24,428 bases of DNA, taken from the IMG/VR virus record IMGVR_UViG_3300005577_000083, positions 1 to 24,428 of that record. The stretch is one strand, 5' to 3'. This DNA is from a virus. Below, in pieces: positions 1 to 6,970 of the stretch. Within the stretch, counting starts at the first letter, position 1, and each line of letters starts with the position of its first letter. The notes under the pieces were generated by a model that worked only from the letters and a program-made list of their open reading frames with translations, had not been told where the DNA came from and made no database searches. The position numbers and the translations under genes were made by a program.

Positions 1-176
1 ATGGCAATCGTGCGCGTACCACTGAGCTTCGGCGGTCCGATCACGAAAGGCATGTGCGCGGGCTGAACGAGCTTCTTTTCAGGAACGAACAGCCCGTTGC
101 GTGAGACATAGGGGGCTGGGTGCGAGACAGGAAGCGCCAGCGCCGCGATCGTCGAGGCGAGAAGAAACTTCCTCAT
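1..176 (-). CDS. Secreted or membrane-anchored protein, N-terminal part (runs off left edge)
   Basis: An open frame starts at ATG 176 and continues without a stop to base 1, giving about 58 residues. It begins [17 protein letters not shown], a typical Sec signal peptide: basic n-region MRK, hydrophobic core, then a small-residue region (HPA) before PYVSRNG. The start overlaps the tail fibre stop by four bases (ATGA at 173-176), the same coupling seen elsewhere in this operon, which supports it as a real gene. The visible mature part ([20 protein letters not shown]) is not recognised. A signal peptide on a gene directly after a tail fibre could mean a periplasmic lysis factor, a receptor-blocking protein or another exported accessory protein. 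The sequence here does not decide between these. Confidence 0.6.
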   Translation of the reverse strand, partial: MRKFLLASTIAALALPVSHPAPYVSRNGLFVPEKKLVQPAHMPFVIGPPKLSGTRTIA

Positions 177-2047
177 GTCGAGCTATCGCCGCCCAGCACG
201 TAAGTGTCGGTCGAGCCCTGATAGACCAGCGTCAGCACGCTGTACTGTGCGCGCGTCTTGAGGCCATTGGAGCTATGCAGCGTCGCAGTGCCGCCGACCG
301 TTACCTGCCCGACGCCGATCTGGATGATGTGGCACCAGAAGCCTGCGGTCAGGCCTGTATTTACGGACACAGCGATCGCTGATGCGTTGTTGCAGGTGAT
401 CGTCTTGCCGTTGTCGGAATTGACCACGGTGTAGGTCGTGCCGCTCTGGGCATTGACGTTGCCCGAGGTGACGACATGCGTGAGCGCGCTGATCGGCTGG
501 GTGGTCGAGATCCCGCCCGAGGCCCAGGTGCCGGCATCCGGCATCGTGACGGTGCCGGAGAAGGTCGGCGACGCGAGCGGCGCCACGCCGGTCAGCGTAT
601 TCGAGGCAAAGGCGATGGTCTTGTTGGTGAGGGTCTGGGCAGCAGCCAGCAGCGCGAACGTATCATTCGCCGCTGGGACATGAACGGTGAAGTTCGACGC
701 GCCGCTGTTGTCGCTGGTGAAGGTCGTCACACCAGTTGAGCTGCCCTTCAACAACAGATCGCTGTTGGTGAAGGTCTGGGCCGCTGTCCAGGTCTGCGCC
801 GTGCCGAGCACGGCCAGTGTGTCGTTGACGGCGGGGAAGGTCAGCGTGAAGTTCGATGCGCCAGCATTGGCGCTGGTGAAGACCGTACCGCCCGTGCTCG
901 AGCCCAGCAGCTTGATGTCGCTGTTGGTGAAGGTCTGCACGGCCGTCCAGGTCTGTGCCGTGCCGAGCACCGCGACCGTGTCGGTCGCGGCCGGAAACGT
1001 CAGGGTGAAATTGGACGCACCCGCGTTTGCCGAAGCAAAGGTCGTGAGGCCAGTGGAAGAGCCCTTGAGCAGGATCCCACTCGCGGGGAACGTCTGCGCC
1101 GCAGTCCAGGTATTAGCGTGCCCGAGATTGATGTCGAAGGTGAGCGTGCCCGAGCCCGTGATCGGGCTGCCACCGAGCGTCATCGTCGAGCCCGGCGTGC
1201 TAGTCGCAACCGACGTGACAGTGCCGGCGCCGGCCGGGGTCGCCCAGGTGCCGTCGCCGCGCCAGAAGGTCGAGCTGGTGGCGCCCGTGCCGCTGTTGAG
1301 ATTGCCGACTGGCAGATTGCCCGTGACGCCGGTCGTCAGCGACACATTGGTGATGGTGTTGCTAGCGCCACTGATCGTCTTGTTGGTGAGCGTCTGGGTC
1401 GCGGCGATTAGCGCCAGCGTATCGGTCGCGGCCGGAACGGTGAGCGTGAAATTCGAGGCGCCGGCATTCGCCGACGACAGCGTCGTGGCGCCCGTGCTCG
1501 AGCCCCTGAGCGCGATCGCGTTGAAGGCATAGGTCTGGACCGCGGTCCAGAGATTGGCGTTGGCAAGGTTGATATCGACGTTGATCGTGCCCGACGTCGT
1601 CACCGGATTGGTGCCGCCGAGGTTCAAGGTCGAGTTTGGCGTCGCGAGCCCGACGCTGGTGACCGAGCCGCCGGCCGACAGCGCTGTGATCGTGATCGTG
1701 CCAGGGCCCGGCGTGACCGAGATGCCCGAGCCTGCCGTCAAGGTGGAGAGGCCCCAGTTGCCAGAGTTGCCGATCAGAAGCTGACCGTTGGCTGGTCCTG
1801 ATGTGATGCCTGTGCCGCCCAGGCTGATCGGCACGGTCGTGAGCGAGATCGTCGAAGTGCCGGGATTGTAGCTGAGCGGCGCGGTGGCCGTGAGCGCAAG
1901 TGAGGAGGGGAAATTGGCCTGGACGTAGGCGCCGATCTGCGCCGCGGTGACGCGCGCATCGGCGCCCTGCTGGACCATCCAGAATTGCTCTGTGCCCGCG
2001 AGGCCGACCCCTGCCGGTAGTCCAGGGATATTGTTGAACGCACTCAC
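173..2047 (-). CDS. Tail fibre-like protein with tandem repeats
   Basis: This 624-residue protein is rich in Thr, Ser, Gly and Asn and looks like a beta-structured trimeric fibre. Residues 1-45 ([20 protein letters not shown]) resemble the N-terminal virion-attachment segments of many phage fibres. Residues 166-217 and 313-471 hold four copies of a roughly 53-residue module containing [16 protein letters not shown] and (T)WTA(A/V)QTF. Residues 253-275 carry the [12 protein letters not shown] type motif common in phage fibres. The C-terminal 100 residues ([16 protein letters not shown] onward) look like a distal tip domain that would contact the host receptor. The start is GTG at 2047, overlapping the previous stop as GTGA. 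Function as a receptor-binding fibre is inferred from composition and position at the distal end of the structural operon. Confidence 0.75.
   Translation of the reverse strand: MSAFNNIPGLPAGVGLAGTEQFWMVQQGADARVTAAQIGAYVQANFPSSLALTATAPLSYNPGTSTISLTTVPISLGGTGITSGPANGQLLIGNSGNWGLSTLTAGSGISVTPGPGTITITALSAGGSVTSVGLATPNSTLNLGGTNPVTTSGTINVDINLANANLWTAVQTYAFNAIALRGSSTGATTLSSANAGASNFTLTVPAATDTLALIAATQTLTNKTISGASNTITNVSLTTGVTGNLPVGNLNSGTGATSSTFWRGDGTWATPAGAGTVTSVATSTPGSTMTLGGSPITGSGTLTFDINLGHANTWTAAQTFPASGILLKGSSTGLTTFASANAGASNFTLTFPAATDTVAVLGTAQTWTAVQTFTNSDIKLLGSSTGGTVFTSANAGASNFTLTFPAVNDTLAVLGTAQTWTAAQTFTNSDLLLKGSSTGVTTFTSDNSGASNFTVHVPAANDTFALLAAAQTLTNKTIAFASNTLTGVAPLASPTFSGTVTMPDAGTWASGGISTTQPISALTHVVTSGNVNAQSGTTYTVVNSDNGKTITCNNASAIAVSVNTGLTAGFWCHIIQIGVGQVTVGGTATLHSSNGLKTRAQYSVLTLVYQGSTDTYVLGGDSST
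635..1111 (-). repeat. Three tandem 159-bp repeats inside the tail fibre gene
   Basis: Residues 313-365, 366-418 and 419-471 of the fibre are consecutive copies of a 53-residue unit, which is 159 bp. Each contains WTA(A/V)QTF, GSSTG and (A/S)GASNFT. The first two of these copies also share TAQTWTA at the junction. A more diverged fourth copy lies upstream at about 1397-1552. The DNA copies are similar enough to recombine, so copy number may vary between related phages. Confidence 0.7.
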
Positions 2048-2304
2048 GTAATAATCTTCCCGTTCACGACCAGGGGCCCGGTGTAGGGCACGCTCGTAAA
2101 AGCTCGAGGCACGCCTGGAGATCCAGCGATCGAGGCCGGCACGCTGGGATCCGTGCCAGGATGCGTGTTGAGGCCGCCCGGCGCTTCACCCGTAGGCTGG
2201 TTGACCATGATGTTGCCGGTGAGCGTCGTCATGATCTGGCCCGAGATCACGGGGAGTCCCGTGACCGGGTCGATGAAGTTGCCGAGGGTGATCATCATGC
2301 CCAT
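2044..2304 (-). CDS. Small phage structural-region protein, function unknown
   Basis: This is an 86-residue protein beginning [16 protein letters not shown]. It is rich in Gly, Pro and Thr, with no transmembrane segment, cysteine or enzymatic motif that I can see. The ATG overlaps the stop of the preceding zinc-motif gene by one base (TGATG at 2304) and its stop overlaps the tail fibre start (GTGA), so it is translationally coupled on both sides. Position between the adaptor-like and fibre genes suggests a small tail or fibre-attachment component, but the sequence gives no family identification. Confidence 0.65.
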   Translation of the reverse strand: MGMMITLGNFIDPVTGLPVISGQIMTTLTGNIMVNQPTGEAPGGLNTHPGTDPSVPASIAGSPGVPRAFTSVPYTGPLVVNGKIIT

Positions 2305-2576
2305 CAGGCTTCATCCTCGTCAAAGAACTCTGGCCGAGGATTGCGGATCGGCACGGGATCCGCCGGCAGGATGATGGCTCGCAGCTGCTGTTGCGGCTTG
2401 TCGTAGCAGCGCGAGCAGACAAGCAGCTGCTTGTTGATCAGAGCATTGCCCGCCCAATCGAACTGGAAACGCAGACGATCGTGGTTGAACCAGAAGCCGC
2501 AGCGATCGCAGACGCCGAAAGCCCTCGGATTGCGGGCACTGGCTCGAGCGCGGCCGGCTTTGGAGGCGTAGCTCAT
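2304..2576 (-). CDS. Small protein with paired CxxC motifs (zinc-binding candidate)
   Basis: This is a 90-residue protein starting at ATG 2576 (MSYASKAGRARASARN), behind the strong GGAGG site in TTGGAGGATGTGATG. A longer TTG start at 2588 would leave no ribosome binding site. Residues 23-26 (CDRC) and 54-57 (CSRC) form two CxxC pairs about 28 residues apart, as expected for a single zinc ribbon. The N-terminus is basic and the C-terminus is acidic (EFFDEDEA). Small double-CxxC proteins are common next to adaptor genes in podovirus-like operons. A virion-assembly or DNA-contact role is inferred from context only. Confidence 0.7.
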   Translation of the reverse strand: MSYASKAGRARASARNPRAFGVCDRCGFWFNHDRLRFQFDWAGNALINKQLLVCSRCYDKPQQQLRAIILPADPVPIRNPRPEFFDEDEA

Positions 2577-3274
2577 CACATCCTCCAATAACCGCTGAGC
2601 TGCGGGCTGATGTAGATGTTCGACGTCTCGACGTCCTGATTCGCAGCAGTGGCGTAGCTCGATTGCGCGAAGACGAGCAGGTCCTTCACCCGAGGCGGGT
2701 TCCAGGCGCGCGCCAGCTCGACGGCGTAGGCATCGATGAAAGCGGGCAACCAGCGCGCGGGCATGTCCTCCTGGATGCTGCCGCCCAGCACGCTATCCTG
2801 GATCTGGCGCAGCCAGAAATAGACGAGATTGGTGCTCGAGGTGCCGTCAGGCACGTTCCAGACGGTGACGCTGGGATTGATCTGGCGATTATACCAGTAG
2901 ACCGTCGGACGCCCTTGCGCCTGCTTGTCGGGGTAGGTCGCATACTCCGATCGGCTGATCGGCGTCATGATGAGGTCGGTCGTGATGCCGGTCGGCCCGA
3001 CGAGCTGGGCGTAGGTGTCGAGCATGACGATACAGCTGGGGTCGATGCTGTAGGTCGCCTGACCCTGCACCCATGGCACCGCGGTTGGGCCGACCACCTT
3101 CCACAGGTTCACACCCTTGTTCGACCAGTCGAGGCACACCTTGTTGGCGGCGATCGCGGCGTAAGCCAGATGCTCCTGAATGATCTCGGTGCGACGAATG
3201 CCTGCAAGGTTGTAGCAGAACAACGTCATGTCGCCGAGGCTGGGATTGAAGGTGTAGGTACCGCTGGTGGCCAT
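2576..3274 (-). CDS. Head-tail adaptor / tail tubular A-like structural protein candidate
   Basis: This is a 232-residue protein beginning MATSGTYTFNPSLGDMTLFC. An alpha-helical start (TEIIQEHLAYAAIAANKVCLDWSNKG) is followed by a beta-rich middle (QGQATYSIDPSCIVMLDTYA, TVWNVPDG) and a C-terminal helix (PARWLPAFIDAYAVELARAW). This helix / beta / helix layout, and the phrase about a helix ending in a Trp followed by a binding loop, is typical of podovirus adaptor or tail-tubular-A-type proteins that join the portal to the tail tube. Assignment rests on this general pattern and on its position just before tail genes, not on a recognised catalytic or diagnostic motif. It shares one base with the next gene (TGATG at 2576). 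Confidence 0.6.
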   Translation of the reverse strand: MATSGTYTFNPSLGDMTLFCYNLAGIRRTEIIQEHLAYAAIAANKVCLDWSNKGVNLWKVVGPTAVPWVQGQATYSIDPSCIVMLDTYAQLVGPTGITTDLIMTPISRSEYATYPDKQAQGRPTVYWYNRQINPSVTVWNVPDGTSSTNLVYFWLRQIQDSVLGGSIQEDMPARWLPAFIDAYAVELARAWNPPRVKDLLVFAQSSYATAANQDVETSNIYISPQLSGYWRM

Positions 3275-3281
3275 GCTGCAC

Positions 3282-3830
3282 CTAATCCATTGCCGTCAGC
3301 GACCAGGACCCCGTGAATACTGTGCCAGGAACGGCGCTATCAGGCAGACCGCGGATGGAGGCGATCGCGCCGACGACGTTGCGCGCCCACATCAGGTTGA
3401 TGAGATTGTAGCTATCGTCAGCTTGCGTGCCGCTCCCTGTGCCATAGGCTTTGAACATCCGGTCGGTAGCACCGATGTCGATCGTCATGAAGATCGAGAT
3501 CGGCTTGGCCCCGCCTGTCGTCCCAGACCAATGGATGTTGAAAAAATTGCTGTTGGGGCTCGTCGCTGAATTGGATCCGGCAACAGCAAGGTAGTGGCTG
3601 GCGGTATCAGGGCTCGAGCCATCGGCATTGACGGAGGTCTGCCAGTTCAATCCCTGGCCGTCGGCTTGCACGGCATTGCTGGTGTACGAGACCCAGAGCT
3701 GGAATTTCGTGTGACCTGCGGGAAACGGGATGACGGGATTGGCCGCGGCCGTGAACGTGCCGTTGGTCGTGCCGCCCCCGCTGCCGCCTCCCAGGCCACC
3801 TACAAGGCCATTACCAATCGAGAGGCCCAT
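3282..3830 (-). CDS. Glycine-rich beta-structured virion protein, unknown
   Basis: This 182-residue protein has a Gly-rich N-terminus (GLVGGLGGGSGGGTTNGTF) and a Ser/Thr/Asn-rich body. Segments such as TKFQLWVSYTSNAV and KPISIFMTIDIG suggest beta strands. The ATG shares one base with the stop of the preceding gene (TGATG at 3830). There are no cysteines or catalytic motifs. The Gly-rich leader followed by a compact beta domain would fit a decoration, fibre-adaptor or tail-associated protein. I do not recognise the family, and the structural role is inferred from composition and neighbours. Confidence 0.65.
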   Translation of the reverse strand: MGLSIGNGLVGGLGGGSGGGTTNGTFTAAANPVIPFPAGHTKFQLWVSYTSNAVQADGQGLNWQTSVNADGSSPDTASHYLAVAGSNSATSPNSNFFNIHWSGTTGGAKPISIFMTIDIGATDRMFKAYGTGSGTQADDSYNLINLMWARNVVGAIASIRGLPDSAVPGTVFTGSWSLTAMD

Positions 3831-4177
3831 CAGCGCGGCCCATTGCTATACTGTACGACGGTCATGGTGACCGTGCCGGTGCCGCTGTTGAGCAGGACGC
3901 GCACAAAAATCGGCGCGAACATGAAGTTCGTCTGCTGCGTCGTCGTGGCGTTCACGACATTGGTGTCGTTGCTGTTGACCCATGTCATCGAGCCCGCAGC
4001 CACCGGGTTGGTCGGCGAATTCGGGTCGTCCATCGTCGACTGGACCGTGTAATTCACGGTGCCGCTGACGTTGACCTGGATCCCGACTAATCCTGGCGCC
4101 CACTCATCGAGACGCACCAGCGGGCTGGCCGTGCCGCCCACGGCGTTAGGGCCGACAGAGACGGTCACAGGCCGCAT
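3830..4177 (-). CDS. Small conserved-looking beta-rich structural protein
   Basis: This 115-residue protein begins MRPVTVSVGPNAVGG. It alternates hydrophobic and Thr/Asn residues (GTVNYTVQSTMDDPNSP, GTVTMTVVQYS), as expected for a beta-sandwich. The ATG at 4177 has GAGGTAG upstream. It lies directly after a terminator-like hairpin and is followed with a one-base overlap by the 182-residue protein, so the two may work together. I have seen similar short proteins (N-terminal RPV, central MDDPNSP-like segment) in phage structural operons, generally without assigned function. Confidence 0.65.
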   Translation of the reverse strand: MRPVTVSVGPNAVGGTASPLVRLDEWAPGLVGIQVNVSGTVNYTVQSTMDDPNSPTNPVAAGSMTWVNSNDTNVVNATTTQQTNFMFAPIFVRVLLNSGTGTVTMTVVQYSNGPR

Positions 4178-4185
4178 CGCTACCT

Positions 4186-4216
4186 CGCAGAGAAGAAGAG
4201 CCCCCGAAGGGGCCCT
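4186..4216 (-). terminator. UUCG-capped hairpin, probable rho-independent terminator
   Basis: On the minus strand, AGGGCCCC and GGGGCTCT pair over 8 bp (one G-U) around a TTCG tetraloop. They are followed by the pyrimidine-rich TCTTCTCTGC. The hairpin sits just after the stop of the His-rich gene. The tail is not pure U, so termination is likely partial, allowing read-through to the downstream structural genes. Confidence 0.5.
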
Positions 4217-4219
4217 CCG

Positions 4220-4582
4220 TTAATCCGTGGTGTGGTGGCCCTTCGGCGGGGAGCCCGCATGCGCCGAAGAGAGCGGATTGAAGTTCGATCCACCACGCGC
4301 CTTGTGCCCCTTGTGCCCGCCCTTGTGAGAGCCGTGAACCTTACCGACGTGATGAGCATGCTTCAGCTCGTGCATCTTTTCATGATGCTTGTGAGCCCGG
4401 CCGCCATGTTTGCGCTTGGCGCGCCCACCGTGCTTCTTCTCTTCGGCTTCGTCCTCGACCTTGGCCTGATTGTAGCGCTTGGGCTTGTCCTTCAGGTCCT
4501 CTTCGAAGGTCTTCTTACCCGACGGCGGATCGCCGCTCGCGGCGCCGCCAGTCGCATGATGCTTGTGATGCTTGCCCTTCAT
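4220..4582 (-). CDS. Histidine- and lysine-rich basic protein with GG motifs
   Basis: This 120-residue protein is strikingly rich in His and Lys. It opens MKGKHHKHHATGG, has an acidic/basic middle (KTFEEDLKDKPKRYNQAK) and then repeats of KHGGRA, HKHHEK and HKGGHKGHKARGG. GAGGAG lies 7 nt before ATG 4582. Such a charge pattern fits binding to packaged DNA or divalent metal, or an internal virion protein, but I recognise no domain. The KARGG and GGRA words recur in the 315-residue protein at 11487-12434 and in the C-terminus of the polyvalent protein, which argues that all three share an assembly-related signal. It lies between the 155-residue structural protein and a terminator. Confidence 0.7.
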   Translation of the reverse strand: MKGKHHKHHATGGAASGDPPSGKKTFEEDLKDKPKRYNQAKVEDEAEEKKHGGRAKRKHGGRAHKHHEKMHELKHAHHVGKVHGSHKGGHKGHKARGGSNFNPLSSAHAGSPPKGHHTTD

Positions 4583-4593
4583 GGCGGCACTCC

Positions 4594-5061
4594 TCAGACG
4601 ATCTGGTAATACTTGACCGCGACCGTCACGTAGCCGTTTGCAGGCTGCCCGACGGACGTGATCGTGATGAACAGGGGCCCTGGTATCGGCGCGGCGACAC
4701 CGAGCACGGACTGTCCCGACATCGCCGCGAGCTGGGCTGCGGTGAGGGTCGGCGCGATGCGGCCGGTGGCCGCTTTCACGTTCACACCGGACACATAGTC
4801 GGTGCCGCCCGATGTGGTACCGATCGACAGCGTCGCGCTTGTGGCGCTATCGAAGGCGGTGAGAACGTCGATGTCGAAAGCGCTCAGCCGACAGCCCGGC
4901 GGCACGAAGATCTCGACCTCAGTCTTCAAGCCACCCGTGTTGACCGGCAGATTGACGAACTGCGCCAGACCAACGGTGCCTTGGTTGTAGGGCGCGTTGG
5001 GGTCACCCGGATCTTTGTTCGGGCCGAAGTACCCTGGACCCGACCAGTGCGAAGCAGCCAT
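4594..5061 (-). CDS. Beta-rich minor structural protein candidate
   Basis: This 155-residue protein begins MAASHWSGPGYFGPNKDPG, with GGAG 5 nt upstream of the ATG. After an aromatic, Gly/Pro-rich leader comes a beta-rich body (TEVEIFVPPGCRLSAFDID, ATSATLSIGTTSGG, GYVTVAVKYYQ). It is the first gene after the major capsid protein. Position and composition suggest a head decoration, head-completion or lattice protein. No family was identified with certainty. Confidence 0.65.
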   Translation of the reverse strand: MAASHWSGPGYFGPNKDPGDPNAPYNQGTVGLAQFVNLPVNTGGLKTEVEIFVPPGCRLSAFDIDVLTAFDSATSATLSIGTTSGGTDYVSGVNVKAATGRIAPTLTAAQLAAMSGQSVLGVAAPIPGPLFITITSVGQPANGYVTVAVKYYQIV

Positions 5062-5110
5062 ATCAGCTCCTGTTGTCGGTGATAAAATCCGCCTGGGACT
5101 TCATCACAGA

Positions 5111-6025
5111 TCAGCTCGTCGGGAAGGTCCCCCAGATCGAACGCCAGTTGTAGTAAGCAAAACTGTAGCGCTCATACCCCTTCACCAGCAGATTGTCGGT
5201 GAAGAAATCCACCTGCATGTCGGTCTCGAACGGGATGCGCACCATGTACGACAGGCCGTCGATATTGGTGAGCAGGAACCACGCGAAGAACGACGTGAGG
5301 AAGTCGTTGACGATGTAACCCTCGGTTAATCCACCTGCGGTTGTAAAAATTGCGTTCGTATCATTATCGCTTGTACCGGGGCGCAGCTCCGTCTTGGTCA
5401 GTCGGATCGCCACAGGCTCCAGCTCGGGCGGGATGACGAGCTTGCGCGCACGCGCGAACTGCTTCAGCCCAGCCTGATCCTTGAAGTTGCGGCGGATCGA
5501 GATCATCGCATTGAGCAGCGTCGCCTCGTTGAGGTCGACGTCGGTGCTCGGGCGATTGGCAATCGTGCCACCATCGATCGGATGGTTGGTGGCCATCAAG
5601 GCCACGCCGTCGCCGCCGATGTAGGCGTTGTAGACGTTGCCCGTGTTGAGCACGTTCGCGCCGTAGATCTCCTTGGTCTGCTGGAAGCTCTCCATCAGGC
5701 CGAGGTTCGACGGGTGGAACTGGCTCTTGTAGAGGTTGTCGTCGATCGCCTTGCGAGTCATCGAGTACCCGAGGCCGATCTCGATGTGCTCTTGATTGTA
5801 GATGAAGCGCTCGCCGGCCGCGTTGTCGAACGCGGTCTGGCCGCCTTCGGTCTTCAGCTGGGCGAGGCCGAGGTAGCGCATCTCGGCAGTGCGCTCGAGA
5901 GCCATCTTCGACGTGTGGGTCGTGAAGATCTTGTCGTACTGCGTCGGGATCTGCTCGTACTTGCCTTCGATGCCTCGAAGGCCGGGCAGGAGCAGATCGC
6001 GGATGGCGGAAAGATTGACGGCCAT
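5111..6025 (-). CDS. Major capsid protein
   Basis: This 304-residue protein is the best candidate for the major head subunit. It begins MAVNLSAIRDLLLPGLRGIE with a well-placed AGGAG. The sequence has the helix-rich, then beta-rich pattern of HK97-fold capsid proteins. Examples are an N-terminal arm, the spine-helix-like MESFQQTKEIYGANVLNTG, the AIFTTAG segment, and a final strand set VDFFTDNLLVKGYERYSFAYYNW. The stretch on capture of coat proteins, DNLLVKGYERYSFAYYNW, resembles the C-terminal ends of many capsid proteins whose last strands complete the A domain. It follows a probable decoration gene and lies downstream of scaffold and portal, the usual head order with an accessory cassette inserted. 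Length is normal for the family. Confidence 0.75.
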   Translation of the reverse strand: MAVNLSAIRDLLLPGLRGIEGKYEQIPTQYDKIFTTHTSKMALERTAEMRYLGLAQLKTEGGQTAFDNAAGERFIYNQEHIEIGLGYSMTRKAIDDNLYKSQFHPSNLGLMESFQQTKEIYGANVLNTGNVYNAYIGGDGVALMATNHPIDGGTIANRPSTDVDLNEATLLNAMISIRRNFKDQAGLKQFARARKLVIPPELEPVAIRLTKTELRPGTSDNDTNAIFTTAGGLTEGYIVNDFLTSFFAWFLLTNIDGLSYMVRIPFETDMQVDFFTDNLLVKGYERYSFAYYNWRSIWGTFPTS

Positions 6026-6040
6026 GGGTCTTGCTCCTGA

Positions 6041-6670
6041 TTACGAGATACCAACCGGCCCGGCGCCGTTGGACCGCATGATCTCGTTGTTGAAACCGAC
6101 GATGACCCAGTTGAAGGCCGTGGTTGGGTCAGCCCCGTTCGAGCCCGGCGGATCCGTGACGAGATCGACCACGCGGAAGGGGAAGGTGACGGTGGTGCCG
6201 AGCGAGTTGAGGAACGCGCCCGACTGCTGGGTGGAGGCGTTGCCCGTGCCGATGGCGAACTGGGCGTATTGCATCAGCGGGCTGCTGGTGAAGCTCGACA
6301 GCGAACCGGTGATGTTGAAGGTGGTGGAGTTGCCCTGGACCACGAACTGGGCGTTCGGGTCATCGAGGACATAGGCTTTGACGTCGTTGGTGGCGTCGCT
6401 GCCCGGCCAGTAGTTCATCCAGAGCGTGCGCTTCTGGCTGGTCGACAGGTACTGGCAACCCGCGAAGATCCCGGCCAGGGTCGTCGTCCCTGGTGCGCCC
6501 TGGGTGATGTACCCGTTGGCGGTGCCGATGACCGGCATGACCGGATCGCCGCGATAGATCGCGGTCGTGTTGCCGGAGGCAATCCGATATTCGTGGGTGG
6601 AAAAGCTGCCATCGCCGCCAGAGCCGACGCGATAGCTACGGAAACCGAAGGGGGCGTTCGTGTTCGCCAC
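6041..6670 (-). CDS. Capsid-associated protein (decoration-like)
   Basis: This is a 209-residue protein read from GTG 6670 (ANTNAPFGFRSYRVGSGG follows the initiator). GAGGAG stands about 7 nt upstream of this GTG, whereas the ATG at 6694 would have none, so the shorter form is chosen. N-termini of the type MANTNAPFGFR are familiar from phage proteins encoded immediately before the major capsid gene. The body is beta-rich (NTTAIYRGDPVMPVIG, TLAGIFAGCQYLS). A head decoration or capsid-stabilising role is inferred from this pattern and from its position 15 bases upstream of the capsid gene. Confidence 0.65.
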   Translation of the reverse strand: MANTNAPFGFRSYRVGSGGDGSFSTHEYRIASGNTTAIYRGDPVMPVIGTANGYITQGAPGTTTLAGIFAGCQYLSTSQKRTLWMNYWPGSDATNDVKAYVLDDPNAQFVVQGNSTTFNITGSLSSFTSSPLMQYAQFAIGTGNASTQQSGAFLNSLGTTVTFPFRVVDLVTDPPGSNGADPTTAFNWVIVGFNNEIMRSNGAGPVGIS

Positions 6671-6723
6671 GATCCACTCCTCACTGAGGAGCATCGTGGC
6701 CGCACACCGGGGCGCCTTGATGC

Positions 6724-6749
6724 AGTAAAGGCTCCACGCCGGGGGAGCC
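6724..6749 (-). terminator. Weak terminator-like hairpin after the HTH gene
   Basis: On the minus strand, GGCTCC and GGAGCC form a 6-bp stem with loop CCCGGCGT, followed by TTTACT. It lies between the end of the Ro60/HTH cassette and the decoration gene. The short U run makes efficient termination doubtful, but it may mark the cassette's downstream border. Confidence 0.35.
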
Positions 6750-6771
6750 GAACGGGCGGATTTAGCTCAGA

Positions 6772-6969
6772 TCACTTCGTTCTTGTCAACTTTGTGAGTT
6801 TCAGCGTTGCGCGCAGGAGCTTCAAAACGCGCGGCGGGGCGCCGTTTTTCTCCCACCGCCAGACCGTGACCCGGTCGACGTCGAGCGATTGCTGAACCGC
6901 TCGACGCCATCCGGTGGCACCGTAAAGCTCGATTGCGAGCTGCCGGAACTCGTTCCGGCCTAATGCCAT
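6772..6969 (-). CDS. Small helix-turn-helix DNA-binding protein
   Basis: This 65-residue protein starts at ATG 6969, one base after the Ro60 stop (TAACATG), so it is co-transcribed and probably coupled to it. Residues 18-50 (TGWRRAVQQSLDVDRVTVWR and WEKNGAPPRVLKLL) read as a helix-turn-helix of the Cro/XRE or DUF-type short class. In it, helix 2 is AVQQSLDV and recognition helix VTVWRWEKNG carries typical W/R contacts. The C-terminus is basic (KLTKLTRTK). A repressor or autoregulator of the cassette is a reasonable inference, and a 19-bp palindrome overlapping the predicted cassette promoter (8818-8836) is a candidate target. A longer ORF upstream overlaps Ro60 and is rejected. Confidence 0.7.
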   Translation of the reverse strand: MALGRNEFRQLAIELYGATGWRRAVQQSLDVDRVTVWRWEKNGAPPRVLKLLRATLKLTKLTRTK

Positions 6970-6970
6970 G

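Noticed and set aside
687-1532. 281-codon plus-strand frame over the fibre gene
   Set aside because: It mirrors the repeats of the minus-strand fibre and has a Val/Ala-rich shadow composition.
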